DNA of 64,000 nt from Aeromonas jandaei (GTDB taxonomy: Bacteria > Pseudomonadota > Gammaproteobacteria > Enterobacterales > Aeromonadaceae). Within the stretch, counting starts at the first letter, position 1; every line of letters starts with the position of its first letter. The DNA lies in the NCBI RefSeq assembly GCF_037890695.1, contig NZ_CP149571.1, positions 4,308,001 to 4,372,000 on the forward strand, read 5' to 3'. The translations under genes were made by a program, and so were the position numbers. Shown one piece after another: positions 29,981 through 39,362 of this stretch. Under the pieces are notes generated by a model. It made no database searches, was not told where the DNA came from, and worked only from the letters and a program-made list of their open reading frames with translations.

Positions 29981-30981
29981 TGCGTCTGGCTGGGTTGTTG
30001 CTCTCGCTCGTTGCCCTTACGGCAGAGGCGGCCGTCGAACCTGCCGGGCTCGCTCGGCTTGCCGAACAGCAGCAAGTGCCGCTGGCCGAGTTGCAGGCGG
30101 CTGTGGCCAGCGCCCGGCTAAGGCAGGAGGTGCTCGACACCATCAGTCGGCCGTGGGAGGCCAAGCCCTGGCACCGCTACCGGCCGCTGTTCGTCACCCC
30201 GGATCGCATCCGGGATGGCCTGCAGTTCTGGCAGCAGCATGCCGCCACGCTGGCGCGAGCCGAGCAGACCTATCGGGTACCGGCCTCGCTTATCGTCGCC
30301 ATCATCGGTATCGAGACCTTCTACGGTCGCCAGATGGGCCGTCATCCGGTGCTGGACAGCCTCTACACCCTGGGGTTTCACTACCCCGAGCGCAGCGACT
30401 TCTTTGCCAAGGAGTTTGCCCAGCTGGTGTTGCTGGCCAAAGAGGAGGGGTGGCAACTCGATACCCTCAAGGGCTCCTATGCCGGGGCCATGGGGATGGG
30501 GCAGTTCATGCCCTCCAGCTATCGCCACTACGCCGTCGATTTTGACGGCGATGGCAAACGGGATCTCTTCGCCAATCCGGCTGATGCCATCGGCAGCGTG
30601 GCCAACTACTTCGCCAGCCACCAGTGGCGCTGGGGCGAAGCGGTGGTCGAGCCGGCCCAGATCGGGCTGATGGCGGTTGATCCCCTGCTCAGGCGAGAGC
30701 CCGAGCTGACACAACAGTGGTCAGAACTGGCGGCGGCAGGGATTGAGCTCGCCACGCCGCTGGCCCCGCAGACGCCGGTCAAGTTACTGGCATTTGATCA
30801 AGCCGATGAACCGGAATACTGGGTCGCACGGCATAACTTTTATGTGATCACCCGCTACAATCGCAGCCCGCTCTACGCGATGGCGGTGTATCAACTTAGC
30901 CAAGCCATTCAGGAAGCGTATGCATCTTCGTCACAAACTCCTCCCGCTCAGCCTGAGCTTGTTGCTGGCCGCCTGCAGTAG
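29980..30981 (+). CDS. mltB: Membrane-bound lytic murein transglycosylase B family protein
   Basis: 333 residues. A cleavable signal ([21 protein letters not shown]) without a lipobox Cys is followed by a GH103 lytic transglycosylase domain. The catalytic Glu lies in IVAIIGIETFYGRQMGRHPV (about residue 110), with later blocks SYAGAMGMGQFMPSSYRHYAVDFDGDGKRDL. It cleaves glycan strands to 1,6-anhydro ends. E. coli MltB is a lipoprotein of 361 residues; this one looks soluble and shorter. ATG 29980 shares one base with the rodA stop. The 3' end overlaps rlpA by 62 bases. Confidence 0.92.
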   Translation: MRLAGLLLSLVALTAEAAVEPAGLARLAEQQQVPLAELQAAVASARLRQEVLDTISRPWEAKPWHRYRPLFVTPDRIRDGLQFWQQHAATLARAEQTYRVPASLIVAIIGIETFYGRQMGRHPVLDSLYTLGFHYPERSDFFAKEFAQLVLLAKEEGWQLDTLKGSYAGAMGMGQFMPSSYRHYAVDFDGDGKRDLFANPADAIGSVANYFASHQWRWGEAVVEPAQIGLMAVDPLLRREPELTQQWSELAAAGIELATPLAPQTPVKLLAFDQADEPEYWVARHNFYVITRYNRSPLYAMAVYQLSQAIQEAYASSSQTPPAQPELVAGRLQ

Positions 30982-31897
30982 CAGCCAGCCGGAACAGTCC
31001 GCCCCGGTCGATCTGCCGCCCGCCAGCAAACCGCCCGTTATCGAGATCCCGCAAGCCACCGGCGCCATCCCGCGCCCCGAGCCCCTGAGTGCCAGCGGCA
31101 ACCGGGACTACTGGCGCGGCCAGGAGAAATTCGAGGTGTGGCGCGATATCAAGCACTACAGCGAAGAGGGCACAGCCAGCTGGCTCTCCCCCTCCCTCGA
31201 TGGCCAGAAGACCGCCAATGGCGATGTGCAGGACAGCAAGCTGTTCAGCGCCGCCCACCGCAACCTGCCGCTGCCAAGCTACGTGCGGGTCACCAATCTG
31301 GACAACGGGCTGGAGACCATAGTGCGAGTCAACGATCGCGGCCCGTTTGACAGCAGTCGCCTGATCGACCTCTCTCCCGCTGCCGCCAAACAGCTCGAGA
31401 TGATCGAGGGGGGCGAGGCGCGGGTGCGGCTCGAACTCATCAACGACACCCCGGATCAGATGGTGATCATGGAGCCGATGAAGCCCATCGAGATGACGCC
31501 AACCGCCCCGGCTGCCGCCGCTGCACCTCAGGCGATGTCACAGGATGGCTTCATCGGTCAACCGACCGAGCTCGCCATGGCTGCGCCGGCCGCAGAAGCC
31601 GCGCCCGTCAAGGCACCCGCCGCCAAAGCGGCACCGACCAAACCGGCTCCGGCCAAGGCGGCAGCCCCTGCCAGCAGCGGTGACGGCAAGATGATCCAGG
31701 TACTGGCCAGCGGCTCCCAGCAGCGGGCCGAGGCGATGGGCAAGGTGATGACCCAGCGTTATGGCCTCCCCTACCGGATCGATAGCCATGGTGCCATTTT
31801 CCGGGTGCTGATTGGCCCTGTTGCGGCCGACCAGCAAGCCGAAACATTGGAAAAAGTGCGTCAGGGTGGCCTCGAACAGGCCTTTATCGTTCCCTGA
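30920..31897 (+). CDS. rlpA: Septal-ring lipoprotein / lytic transglycosylase RlpA
   Basis: 325 residues. The lipoprotein signal ends in SLLLAAC (lipidated Cys ~19). The double-psi beta-barrel RlpA domain (~70-170) shows GTASWLSPSLDGQKTANGD and VRVTNLDNGLETIVRVNDRGPF. An Ala/Pro-rich linker (~195-250) leads to a C-terminal SPOR domain (~252-325), which binds denuded glycans at the septum. ATG 30920 has AGGAAG upstream and lies 62 bases inside mltB in another frame, an unusually long overlap. Confidence 0.94.
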   Translation: MHLRHKLLPLSLSLLLAACSSSQPEQSAPVDLPPASKPPVIEIPQATGAIPRPEPLSASGNRDYWRGQEKFEVWRDIKHYSEEGTASWLSPSLDGQKTANGDVQDSKLFSAAHRNLPLPSYVRVTNLDNGLETIVRVNDRGPFDSSRLIDLSPAAAKQLEMIEGGEARVRLELINDTPDQMVIMEPMKPIEMTPTAPAAAAAPQAMSQDGFIGQPTELAMAAPAAEAAPVKAPAAKAAPTKPAPAKAAAPASSGDGKMIQVLASGSQQRAEAMGKVMTQRYGLPYRIDSHGAIFRVLIGPVAADQQAETLEKVRQGGLEQAFIVP

Positions 31898-32035
31898 TCG
31901 TTACCCTTTTGCTGCGGGTGTGACTAACCGCTTACTTACCGCCATCACGTCGTTTTATGGCGTGCTGGCGTTAAGTGATGGATAAAAAACCAGTTCTGAT
32001 CGCCATGTCGGGCTATAACCTGCGGGCGCATCTGG

Positions 32036-32041
32036 TATAGT
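32036..32041 (+). promoter_or_regulatory. Candidate -10 element of dacA
   Basis: TATAGT lies 44 bases before the dacA ATG. No convincing -35 is seen. The rlpA-dacA gap (31898-32084) also holds CCATCAC...GTGATGG, a long-loop inverted repeat. Confidence 0.35.
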
Positions 32042-32084
32042 TAGGCCCGCATTTTATCCCCATCTGGATCGCAGGAATTTCAAG

Positions 32085-33281
32085 ATGTCCAAATTTGCCC
32101 GTTCAGTTCTTCTGGCCTCACTGATCAGCGCCACCGCTCAGGCCAATACCCCGATGCCGGCTCCTACTCCGAACAGCAACCCGGTTGTTGTTCCCGCCGC
32201 ACCCGAGATCTCCGCCAAGGCCCATATTCTGATCGACTACTACTCCGGTCAGGTGCTGGCCGAGCAGAACGCCGAAGAGCGCCTGCCGCCCGCCAGTCTG
32301 ACCAAGATGATGACCTCCTACATCATCGGCCAGGAGCTGCTGAAGGGGAACATCAAGCGCACCGACATGGTGACCATCAGCCAGAATGCCTGGTTCAAGA
32401 ACTACTCCGACTCCTCCAAGATGTTTATCGAGGTGGGCAAGCAGGTCTCCGTCGATGACCTGAACAAGGGCATCATCATCCAGTCCGGCAACGACGCCTG
32501 CGTCGCCATGGCCGAATTCCTGGCTGGCAGCACCGACTCCTTCGCCAGCCTGATGAACAGCTGGGCCGCCAAGCTCGGCATGAAAGACAGCCACTTCATG
32601 AACCCGCACGGTCTGGATGCGGAAGGTCACTACAGTACCGCTCACGACATGGCCCGTCTGGGTCAGGCACTGATCCGCGACCTGCCGGAGGAGTACAAGA
32701 TCTACTCCCAGAAGTCTTTCGTCTTCAACGGCATCACCCAGCACAACCGCAACCGTCTGCTGTGGGACCAGTCCCTGCAAGTTGACGGCATCAAGACCGG
32801 CCATGTCAGCCAGGTCGGCTACAACCTGGTCTCCTCCGCCACCAACAACGAAGGCATGCGCCTGATCGCCGTGGTGCTGGGTGCCAACAGCGAAGCCTCC
32901 CGCGCCGCCGAGAGCAAGAAGCTGCTCACCTACGGCTTCCGTTTCTTCCAGAGCCTGACCCCCTACAAGGCGGGCACCGTACTGGTCACCCAGAAGATCT
33001 GGATGGGCGACAAGCCGGAAGTGAAACTGGGCGTCGACAAGGATATCTCCGTGCTGGTCACCCGCGGTCAGGGCAACAACCTCAAAGCGGACTTCCAGCT
33101 TGAGAGCGAACTGAAAGCGCCGCTGGCCAAGGGTCAGCGCGTCGGTACCGTGTTCCTGAAACAGGGTGACAAGGAGATCAAGCAGGTTCCGCTGGTTGCC
33201 CTGGAAGATGTACAAGAGGGTGGCCTGATGAGCCGTCTGTGGGACTACCTGGTGATGCTGGTCTCCAGCTGGTTCAAGTAA
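32085..33281 (+). CDS. dacA: D-alanyl-D-alanine carboxypeptidase (PBP5/6 family)
   Basis: 398 residues. Signal peptide (MSKFARSVLLASLISATAQA), then a transpeptidase-fold domain with SxxK in PPASLTKMMTSYI, SxN in IIQSGNDACVAMAE and KTG in DGIKTGHVSQVGYN. A PBP5-type beta domain follows, and a C-terminal amphipathic anchor (LMSRLWDYLVMLVSSWFK) attaches it to the inner membrane. It removes the terminal D-Ala of pentapeptides. ATG 32085 has CAGGAATTT upstream. It is the usual gene between rlpA and ybeD. Confidence 0.96.
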   Translation: MSKFARSVLLASLISATAQANTPMPAPTPNSNPVVVPAAPEISAKAHILIDYYSGQVLAEQNAEERLPPASLTKMMTSYIIGQELLKGNIKRTDMVTISQNAWFKNYSDSSKMFIEVGKQVSVDDLNKGIIIQSGNDACVAMAEFLAGSTDSFASLMNSWAAKLGMKDSHFMNPHGLDAEGHYSTAHDMARLGQALIRDLPEEYKIYSQKSFVFNGITQHNRNRLLWDQSLQVDGIKTGHVSQVGYNLVSSATNNEGMRLIAVVLGANSEASRAAESKKLLTYGFRFFQSLTPYKAGTVLVTQKIWMGDKPEVKLGVDKDISVLVTRGQGNNLKADFQLESELKAPLAKGQRVGTVFLKQGDKEIKQVPLVALEDVQEGGLMSRLWDYLVMLVSSWFK

Positions 33282-33305
33282 TCGGGACGCACAATCCTCA
33301 CCATA

Positions 33306-33329
33306 CAGCGGCGCCAACAGGCGCCGCTG
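33306..33329 (+). terminator. Hairpin after dacA
   Basis: CAGCGGCGCC and GGCGCCGCTG form a perfect 10-bp stem with loop AACA, 24 bases past the stop, followed by CTGTTTCTGG. Confidence 0.7.
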
Positions 33330-33563
33330 CTGTTTCTGGTGGCTCCAGCCAGTGAATAACCCTGTAAACTGCAGGTTCCGCCCCATGCCGATTTGTGGTA
33401 AAAAGCACCACCCCCACTCATGTCTGACGATCCGGGCCTTGATCCCGGCACGGGCCATGCCCATATAGACTTGAGATGGCGGCCCTCGCGGGCCATCGGC
33501 CAAGCGCCAAACAAGAGTGCGTCATCCCGTGACGACGCCATGAAGACACCCAAAGGTGAGTAA

Positions 33564-33827
33564 ATGAATACCAAGTTTGACGAACTGCTGGAGTTTCCCT
33601 GCAAATTCCCGTTCAAGGTACTCGGCATTGCCGACCCGGCGCTGCCGGACATGGTGGTTGAAGTGCTGCAGCAGCACGCCCCCGGCACCTACAGCCCGAC
33701 CGTCCAGCCCAGCTCCAAGGGCAACTACCACTCGGTTCGCGTGACCGTGACTGCCCAGAGCAAGGAGCACATCGAAGCGATGTACACAGCCCTTGGCAAG
33801 ATCGAGCTGGTGAAGTACGTACTGTAA
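33564..33827 (+). CDS. ybeD: YbeD family (DUF493) regulatory protein
   Basis: 87 residues, matching the E. coli YbeD length and motifs: [29 protein letters not shown] and [16 protein letters not shown], ending KIELVKYVL. An ACT-like small protein of unknown role that always lies between dacA and lipB. ATG 33564 has AAAGGTGAG upstream. A terminator-like hairpin lies between it and lipB. Confidence 0.94.
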   Translation: MNTKFDELLEFPCKFPFKVLGIADPALPDMVVEVLQQHAPGTYSPTVQPSSKGNYHSVRVTVTAQSKEHIEAMYTALGKIELVKYVL

Positions 33828-33835
33828 TGTCTCTC

Positions 33836-33864
33836 TCGCCCCGTTCTGCGGGGCGACTGTTTTT
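33836..33864 (+). terminator. Terminator-like hairpin between ybeD and lipB
   Basis: TCGCCCCG and CGGGGCGA pair around TTCTG and are followed by CTGTTTTT. It lies 9 bases after the ybeD stop and 27 before lipB, so it may attenuate lipBA transcription. Confidence 0.7.
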
Positions 33865-33890
33865 GGCCATTGAGCCGCCGTGAGGAAGCC

Positions 33891-34568
33891 ATGTCATCCG
33901 GGATCCCCGCCCAGAACACGCTTATCGTCAGACATCTGGGTCGCCGCCCCTACCAGCCGGTATGGGACGCCATGAAAGCCTTCACCGACAACCGCACCGG
34001 CGACACCCCGGACGAGTTCTGGGTGGTCGAACACGACCCCGTCTACACCCAGGGTCAGGCCGGCAAGGCCGAACACCTGCTCAATCCGGGCAATATCCCG
34101 GTGGTGCAGAGTGATCGCGGCGGTCAGGTGACCTATCACGGCCCGGGCCAGCTGGTGCTCTACGTACTGGTGGATGTACGCCGCTGCAAGTTTTCGGTGC
34201 GCGAGCTGGTGACTGCGCTGGAGACGGCCATCATCAACACCCTGGCCAAAAGCGATATCGTCGCCTACGCCAAGGCTGATGCTCCCGGGGTCTATGTGAA
34301 AAACGACCTCGGCATGGAGGCCAAGCTGGCCTCGCTCGGCCTGCGCATCCGCAAGGGGTGCTCGTTCCACGGGCTGGCCCTCAACGTCAACATGGACATG
34401 ACCCCCTTCCTGCACATCAATCCGTGCGGCTATGCGGGCATGGCCATGACCCAGACCAGCGCCCTGGGCGGCCCGCAAAGCGTGGCCGAGGCGCAATCCA
34501 TTCTGGTGGCCGAGCTGGCCCGCCTGATTGGCTATCAAACAATAACAAACACCGAGAGTGAATCATGA
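33891..34568 (+). CDS. lipB: Octanoyl-ACP:protein N-octanoyltransferase LipB
   Basis: 225 residues. Catalytic Lys is in [21 protein letters not shown] and catalytic Cys in [33 protein letters not shown] is the conserved central block. LipB transfers octanoate from ACP to lipoyl domains. I prefer ATG 33891, which has GTGAGGAAG upstream; an in-frame TTG at 33870 would add seven residues. The stop overlaps lipA by 4 bases (ATGA). Confidence 0.95.
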   Translation: MSSGIPAQNTLIVRHLGRRPYQPVWDAMKAFTDNRTGDTPDEFWVVEHDPVYTQGQAGKAEHLLNPGNIPVVQSDRGGQVTYHGPGQLVLYVLVDVRRCKFSVRELVTALETAIINTLAKSDIVAYAKADAPGVYVKNDLGMEAKLASLGLRIRKGCSFHGLALNVNMDMTPFLHINPCGYAGMAMTQTSALGGPQSVAEAQSILVAELARLIGYQTITNTESES

Positions 34569-35530
34569 GCAAACCCGTTCGTATGGAGCCGGGCGTCAAG
34601 CTGCGCGATGGCGACAAGATGGCCCTGATCCCGGTGAAATTCATGCCGGATCCCAACGAGGAACTTCTTCGCAAGCCGGACTGGATGCGGATCAAGCTGC
34701 CTCCCTCCAGCCAGAAGATCGAGCACATCAAGAGCACCCTGCGCAAGAACAAGCTGCACTCGGTATGTGAAGAGGCCTCCTGCCCCAATCTGGCGGAGTG
34801 CTTCAACCATGGCACCGCCACCTTCATGATCATGGGCGCCATCTGCACCCGTCGCTGCCCCTTCTGCGACGTGGCCCACGGCCGTCCGCTCCCCCTCGAT
34901 CCGGAAGAGCCGAAGAAGCTGGCGCTGACCATCAAGGAGATGAACCTCAAGTACGTGGTGATCACCTCGGTGGACCGCGACGATCTGCGCGACGGCGGTG
35001 CCCAGCACTTCGCCGACTGCATCCGCGAGATCCGCGAGCACAGCCCGCAGACCCGCATCGAGATCCTGACCCCGGACTTCCGCGGCCGGATGGAGCAGGC
35101 CCTTGAGGTGTTCCGCGAGACCCCGCCGGATGTGTTCAACCACAACCTGGAAACCGCCCCGCGCATGTACCGCGTTGCCCGCCCGGGTGCCGACTACAAG
35201 TGGTCGCTGGAGCTGCTGCGCCGCATCAAGGAGATGCACCCTCACGTACCGACCAAGTCCGGTCTGATGATGGGCCTTGGCGAGACCAACGAAGAGATCG
35301 TCGAGGTACTTAAAGATCTGCGCGCCCACGGCGTCAACATGCTGACTCTGGGCCAGTATCTGCAACCGAGCCGCCACCATCTGCCGGTGAAGCGCTACGT
35401 GCCGCCCGCAGAGTTCGACGAGCTGAAAGATGTCGCCATGGAGCTGGGCTTTACCCACGCCGCCTGCGGCCCCTTCGTGCGCTCCTCCTACCACGCGGAT
35501 CTGCAAGCCAAGGGCGAAGAGGTCAAATAA
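34565..35530 (+). CDS. lipA: Lipoyl synthase LipA
   Basis: 321 residues (321 in E. coli). The auxiliary cluster cysteines lie in [13 protein letters not shown] and the radical-SAM CxxxCxxC in [16 protein letters not shown]. The C-terminal RSSYHAD motif holds the serine ligand. LipA inserts two sulfurs into protein-bound octanoyl groups. It overlaps lipB by 4 bases and ends at an intrinsic terminator. Confidence 0.97.
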   Translation: MSKPVRMEPGVKLRDGDKMALIPVKFMPDPNEELLRKPDWMRIKLPPSSQKIEHIKSTLRKNKLHSVCEEASCPNLAECFNHGTATFMIMGAICTRRCPFCDVAHGRPLPLDPEEPKKLALTIKEMNLKYVVITSVDRDDLRDGGAQHFADCIREIREHSPQTRIEILTPDFRGRMEQALEVFRETPPDVFNHNLETAPRMYRVARPGADYKWSLELLRRIKEMHPHVPTKSGLMMGLGETNEEIVEVLKDLRAHGVNMLTLGQYLQPSRHHLPVKRYVPPAEFDELKDVAMELGFTHAACGPFVRSSYHADLQAKGEEVK

Positions 35531-35923
35531 CCTCGCAGCAAAGAGGGGTCAAAAAAACCTCCTCTCGCCAGCAGCAATAGAAAGAGCGCCCCGAGGCGCT
35601 CTTTTTTATGACTCAACTCTTTTTATGGCTCATCTCTGGGCTGGCTGATGCTGCGCTATCAAGACCGCCGACACTCCCGAATACATCGATTTATGCTGGC
35701 ATGGCGGCAGGTCGGGCACTGCTTTCTGGCCAGCATGGCCGGCAAGCCGGACGCATCGGCAAGGCAAGTTGTCTCACCAGTGCAACAGATAGAAAATTCC
35801 AACCGATTTATTTGCAACAATCTGAATCGTGAAGCCGCCCTCTATACGAGTAGGTGAGGCGCGGTGCCACCCCCGATATAGACGACAACGAGAGGCGTAG
35901 CGCTCCCTTGTCACTCCTGATGG
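35531..35923. other. Gene-free stretch between lipA and the NUDIX gene
   Basis: It contains the lipA terminator and then about 310 bases without a supportable gene. Two short plus-strand frames (35608-35832 and 35648-35857) have no family match, no ribosome-binding site and no coding-like composition that I can argue for. Confidence 0.5.
35581..35607 (+). terminator. Intrinsic terminator after lipA
   Basis: AAAGAGCGCC and GGCGCTCTTT pair around CCGA, continuing into six T. Confidence 0.9.
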
Positions 35924-36484
35924 TTACTCCTCCTCGAAGCGCCCCTGCTGATACCAGCGCTGCAACTGGGCCAGCACCCGAGTTTCCCGCGCCGTCCACT
36001 GGGGGCATGGCCCCGCCAGTTGGGTCTTGTTGGTCTGCAGCGCCTCGTCGATCGCAAACCAGCCGGGTACAAAGCCAAGCCGGATCTCGTAGGGCTGCGG
36101 CTGCGGCGCTACCAGCTGCTCGCCAATCCGGCACAGATAGTAGAGCGAGCGGATGCAGTAGGCATCGAACCCCAGCTCGCGGGCGGCGCGATACTCGCGG
36201 GTCTCGCCAAGCAGGGCGCCAACGTCCAGCAGCTCAGCGCCACACTCCTCCAGCAGCTCGCGGGCCAGCGCCACATGGTGGCTCTCCCCCGCCTCGATGC
36301 CGCCACCGGGGAACATCAGATCGCCGTTGACCCGGGAGTGAACCAGCAGCAGCTCGTCGCCGCGCAGCACCACGGCGCGCACCGTGAGGCGCTCCAGGGT
36401 GCGGCCATCGGTGGTTATCTCGCCATGCACAAACGAGAGGTCGAAGGGCTCGGGCCAGACGCTGGCCCCGGATGGGTTGCTCAT
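35924..36484 (-). CDS. NUDIX hydrolase
   Basis: 186 residues. The NUDIX box GxxxxxExxxxxxxREUxEExGU is met by GGIEAGESHHVALARELLEECGAEL (about residues 63-87). A short N-terminal strand domain precedes it and a C-terminal extension follows (GFVPGWFAIDEALQTNK). Such proteins hydrolyse nucleoside diphosphates linked to another moiety; the substrate is unknown. ATG 36484 (or the ATG directly before it) follows GAGGAG. It starts 7 bases after the DUF2989 lipoprotein gene, so the two form an operon. Confidence 0.88.
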   Translation of the reverse strand: MSNPSGASVWPEPFDLSFVHGEITTDGRTLERLTVRAVVLRGDELLLVHSRVNGDLMFPGGGIEAGESHHVALARELLEECGAELLDVGALLGETREYRAARELGFDAYCIRSLYYLCRIGEQLVAPQPQPYEIRLGFVPGWFAIDEALQTNKTQLAGPCPQWTARETRVLAQLQRWYQQGRFEEE

Positions 36485-36491
36485 CATCTCC

Positions 36492-37292
36492 TCAGGGTCG
36501 GTAGCTGCCGCCTTGCAGTTGCCGGACGATCTCGGCCGCCTGGGCATCGAGGGCATCCTGACGGGGTTTGCTCAGGCTGTAGTAGAGGCCAAAACGCTTG
36601 GCGGAGACCTCGGGGTTGTTCGGGAAGGCTTCGCTCACCTTGCCCCACAGATAGGCCTGCTCATACTGCTTCTGGCCCATGTAGAGGGTGCTGAGGGAGG
36701 TGAGCAGACGGCTGTTGACCTGCTCCCCCTCGCGAGAGAGGGAGAGGCCGTGGTGCAGGATGGCGATGGCCTTGTCCGGCTCGCTCTTGGCATAGATACC
36801 GGCCAGCACCAGCTGCAGGTCGGGCTCTTCCAGCCCCTTGCTCCCCTCCTGCGCCAGAAACTGCTGGCGAGCCCGCTCGTCACTGTTGTTGGTCCAGTGC
36901 CAGAGCAGCAGATAGGGATCCTGCGAGTTGCGGGTCGCCGCATCGAGCCGGGCCAGCTGATCGCCGGCGGCCAGCATCCCCTCCACCCGCGGGCTCTTCT
37001 GCTCGCGGGCCCGCTTGTACTCGATGTTGGTGGAGTGCTCGGCGCACTTGATGTAACGCTCCAGACTGCGCATCAGCTCGTAGCTGCGGCGATCGCTCTG
37101 CTCCTCTTGCAGATAGAAGCGGCTGCGGATGACATCGGTGCGCTCGTAGCGGCACCAGCCGTCGTCCACCAGATCCTGACAGAGCTCGGGGTGATTGCTG
37201 CAGATGGTGTGGAGCCGATCGTTATCGCAACCGGCGACGGCAAGGCCGGCCGAGAGGATAAAGAGAGGTTGTCGCAGGGCAGTGGGGATCAT
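36492..37292 (-). CDS. DUF2989 lipoprotein
   Basis: 266 residues. The lipoprotein signal ends in AGLAVAGC (lipidated Cys ~22). The mature protein has TPR-like helical content: the C-terminal half (RLLTSLSTLYMGQKQYEQAYLWGKVSEAF) reads as one or two tetratricopeptide units. The family occurs in Vibrio, Shewanella and Aeromonas; its function is unknown. Envelope-located by the lipobox. It is divergent from the GAPDH gene and precedes the NUDIX gene. Confidence 0.82.
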   Translation of the reverse strand: MIPTALRQPLFILSAGLAVAGCDNDRLHTICSNHPELCQDLVDDGWCRYERTDVIRSRFYLQEEQSDRRSYELMRSLERYIKCAEHSTNIEYKRAREQKSPRVEGMLAAGDQLARLDAATRNSQDPYLLLWHWTNNSDERARQQFLAQEGSKGLEEPDLQLVLAGIYAKSEPDKAIAILHHGLSLSREGEQVNSRLLTSLSTLYMGQKQYEQAYLWGKVSEAFPNNPEVSAKRFGLYYSLSKPRQDALDAQAAEIVRQLQGGSYRP

Positions 37293-37503
37293 GGCTCACA
37301 TCTGGTTGATAACAGTGACTGGCAACAACTGGAGTCTTATGTGGCCACCTTCGGCTAGCAAACCGGTTACATATCCATTACAATGCGCGCGCCGTATAAG
37401 GCCGCGATTGCAGAATACTATAACGAAATCGACACCCCTACACTGATCTGCATTCGACGAATTTTCTATTTGCACCAACAACGTGAAATAAAGGATCTGG
37501 TCA

Positions 37504-38937
37504 ATGACCCACGAGCACTATCTGCAAACGTGGCAGGAGAGCCAGGAGCTCGCCGAAGCCATGCAGCCCTTGATTGGTCGCCTTTACCGACAACAAGGGG
37601 TCGAGATCACCCTCTACGGCCGCCCGCTGCAAAACGCCTCCACCATCGATATCCTCAAGGCCCACCGGGTCGTTCGCCGCCACCAGGGCGCTCCCCTCCC
37701 CATTCAGCAAAGCTTCCCCCTGCTCCAGGCCATCGTTGCCCTCAAACCCACCGCCGCCGAGGTAGACCTTGGCAAGCTGGCGGTCGGTTACTGGCAGGAT
37801 CATCAGGATGAGGCGGGGATCGAGGACTATCTGCAAGCGCGACTGGCACCGGCCCTTGGCCGCAGCCAGATGCCGCAGCCGACCGACGTGGTGCTCTACG
37901 GCTTTGGCCGCATCGGCCGCCTGCTGGCCCGCCTGCTCATCGAGCGCACCGGCGCCGCCAATCCGCTGCGCCTGCGCGCCATCGTGGTACGTGGTGGTCG
38001 CGACGGGGATCTGGAGAAACGCGCCAGCCTGCTGCGCCGCGACTCGGTGCACGGCCCCTTCAACGGCTCCATCGAAGTGGATGTGGAGCGCAGCGCCATC
38101 ATCGCCAACGGCACCTTCATTCAGGTGATCTACGCCAACAGCCCGGCCGACATCGACTACACCGCCTACGGCATTCACGATGCGCTGATCGTCGACAATA
38201 CCGGGGTCTGGCGCGATGAGGCGGGTCTCTCCGAGCACCTGAAAGCACGCGGTGCCGGCAAGGTGCTGCTGACCGCTCCCGGCAAGGGGGAGATGAAGAA
38301 CGTGGTGTTCGGCGTCAACCATGAGGTGATAGGCCCGGATGACAAGATCATCTCCGCCGCCTCCTGCACCACCAACGCCATCACCCCGGTGCTCAAGGTG
38401 ATGCAGGAGCGGTACGGCATCCGCCACGGCCACGTGGAGACGGTCCACTCCTACACCAACGATCAGAACCTCATCGACAACTATCACAAGGGGGAGCGCC
38501 GCGGTCGCAGCGCCGCCCTCAATATGGTGATGACCAGCACCGGCGCCGCCAAGGCGGTGGCCAAGGCGCTGCCGGAACTCAAGGGCAAGCTGACCGGCAA
38601 CGCCATCCGGGTGCCGACCCCCAACGTCTCGCTGGCCATCATCAATCTGTCGCTGGAGCAGGCCACCGATCGGGAGAGCCTCAACGCCTATCTGCAACAG
38701 ATGGCGCTAAGCTCGGCCCTGCATCGCCAGATCGACTTCAGCGCCAGCACCGAGCTGGTCTCCTCCGACATGGTGGGTTCCCGCTATGCGGGCATCGTCG
38801 ACTCCCAGGCGACCATCGCCGAGGGGGATCACTGTGTGCTCTACGTATGGTATGACAACGAGTTCGGGTACAGTTGTCAGGTAGTGCGGGTGATGGAGCA
38901 GATGGCTGGCGTAGTCCGCCAGGATCTGCCTGCCTGA
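37504..38937 (+). CDS. Glyceraldehyde-3-phosphate dehydrogenase with N-terminal extension
   Basis: 477 residues, about 140 longer than GapA. Residues 1-126 are an all-helical extension. The GAPDH fold starts at VVLYGFGRIGRLLARLL (NAD(P) loop at 132-139). The catalytic Cys288 is in SAASCTTNAITP, and the closing motif is WYDNEFGYS. This extended class is found in Vibrio, Shewanella, Pseudomonas and others beside a normal GapA. The Asp that usually follows the second strand to bind the NAD ribose is not seen (IVVRGGRDG), so cofactor use may differ, perhaps gluconeogenic and NADP-using; that is inference. ATG 37504 has AAAGGATC upstream. yeaC follows 40 bases later. Confidence 0.92.
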   Translation: MTHEHYLQTWQESQELAEAMQPLIGRLYRQQGVEITLYGRPLQNASTIDILKAHRVVRRHQGAPLPIQQSFPLLQAIVALKPTAAEVDLGKLAVGYWQDHQDEAGIEDYLQARLAPALGRSQMPQPTDVVLYGFGRIGRLLARLLIERTGAANPLRLRAIVVRGGRDGDLEKRASLLRRDSVHGPFNGSIEVDVERSAIIANGTFIQVIYANSPADIDYTAYGIHDALIVDNTGVWRDEAGLSEHLKARGAGKVLLTAPGKGEMKNVVFGVNHEVIGPDDKIISAASCTTNAITPVLKVMQERYGIRHGHVETVHSYTNDQNLIDNYHKGERRGRSAALNMVMTSTGAAKAVAKALPELKGKLTGNAIRVPTPNVSLAIINLSLEQATDRESLNAYLQQMALSSALHRQIDFSASTELVSSDMVGSRYAGIVDSQATIAEGDHCVLYVWYDNEFGYSCQVVRVMEQMAGVVRQDLPA

Positions 38938-38977
38938 TCCCGATTCGTCATGGCTCAATGTGCAAGGAGAAGGCCGG

Positions 38978-39271
38978 ATGTCGTTTCAACAGGGTGAGTT
39001 TTTGCAAGCAATCAGGCAGATGCCCGCAGAGGTGTACGAGCGGCTCAAGACCGCAGTCGAGCTGGGCAAGTGGCCCGATGGCAAGCCCCTCACCGACGAG
39101 CAGAAGGCCACATCGCTGCAAGCCGTGATGGCCTGGCAGGCGATGCACCTCGACAACCCGGAGCACATGAACATCGGCCGCGACGGCGAGATCGTGATGA
39201 AGAGCAAGAGCGAGCTCAAACGTCAGTATCGCGACGAGGAAGAGATAGTTCGGGTCGACCTCAACCACTGA
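38978..39271 (+). CDS. yeaC: YeaC family (DUF1315) protein
   Basis: 97 residues. Typical DUF1315 features: FLQAIRQMPAEVYERLKTAVELGKWPDG, LTDEQKATSLQAVMAWQ and GEIVMKSKSELKRQY. The function is unknown. E. coli yeaC also lies near gapA and ansA, and here the gene sits between a GAPDH gene and ansA. ATG 38978 has AAGGAGAAGG upstream. A perfect terminator follows. Confidence 0.9.
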   Translation: MSFQQGEFLQAIRQMPAEVYERLKTAVELGKWPDGKPLTDEQKATSLQAVMAWQAMHLDNPEHMNIGRDGEIVMKSKSELKRQYRDEEEIVRVDLNH

Positions 39272-39306
39272 GCCTGACCCGGCAGGCCGCCCGCGGCGGC
39301 CACAGC

Positions 39307-39341
39307 AAAGAGGGGAGCCATAATGGCTCCCCTCTTTTTCC
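39307..39341 (+). terminator. Intrinsic terminator after yeaC
   Basis: AAAGAGGGGAGCCA and TGGCTCCCCTCTTT form a perfect 14-bp stem with loop TAA, followed by TT. It can work in both directions. Confidence 0.9.
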
Positions 39342-39362
39342 ACTCTCCCCATGGTGGGGAGG

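Noticed and set aside
35608..35857. Two short plus-strand frames after lipA
   Set aside because: No ribosome-binding site, no homology that I recognise, and one overlaps the lipA terminator.
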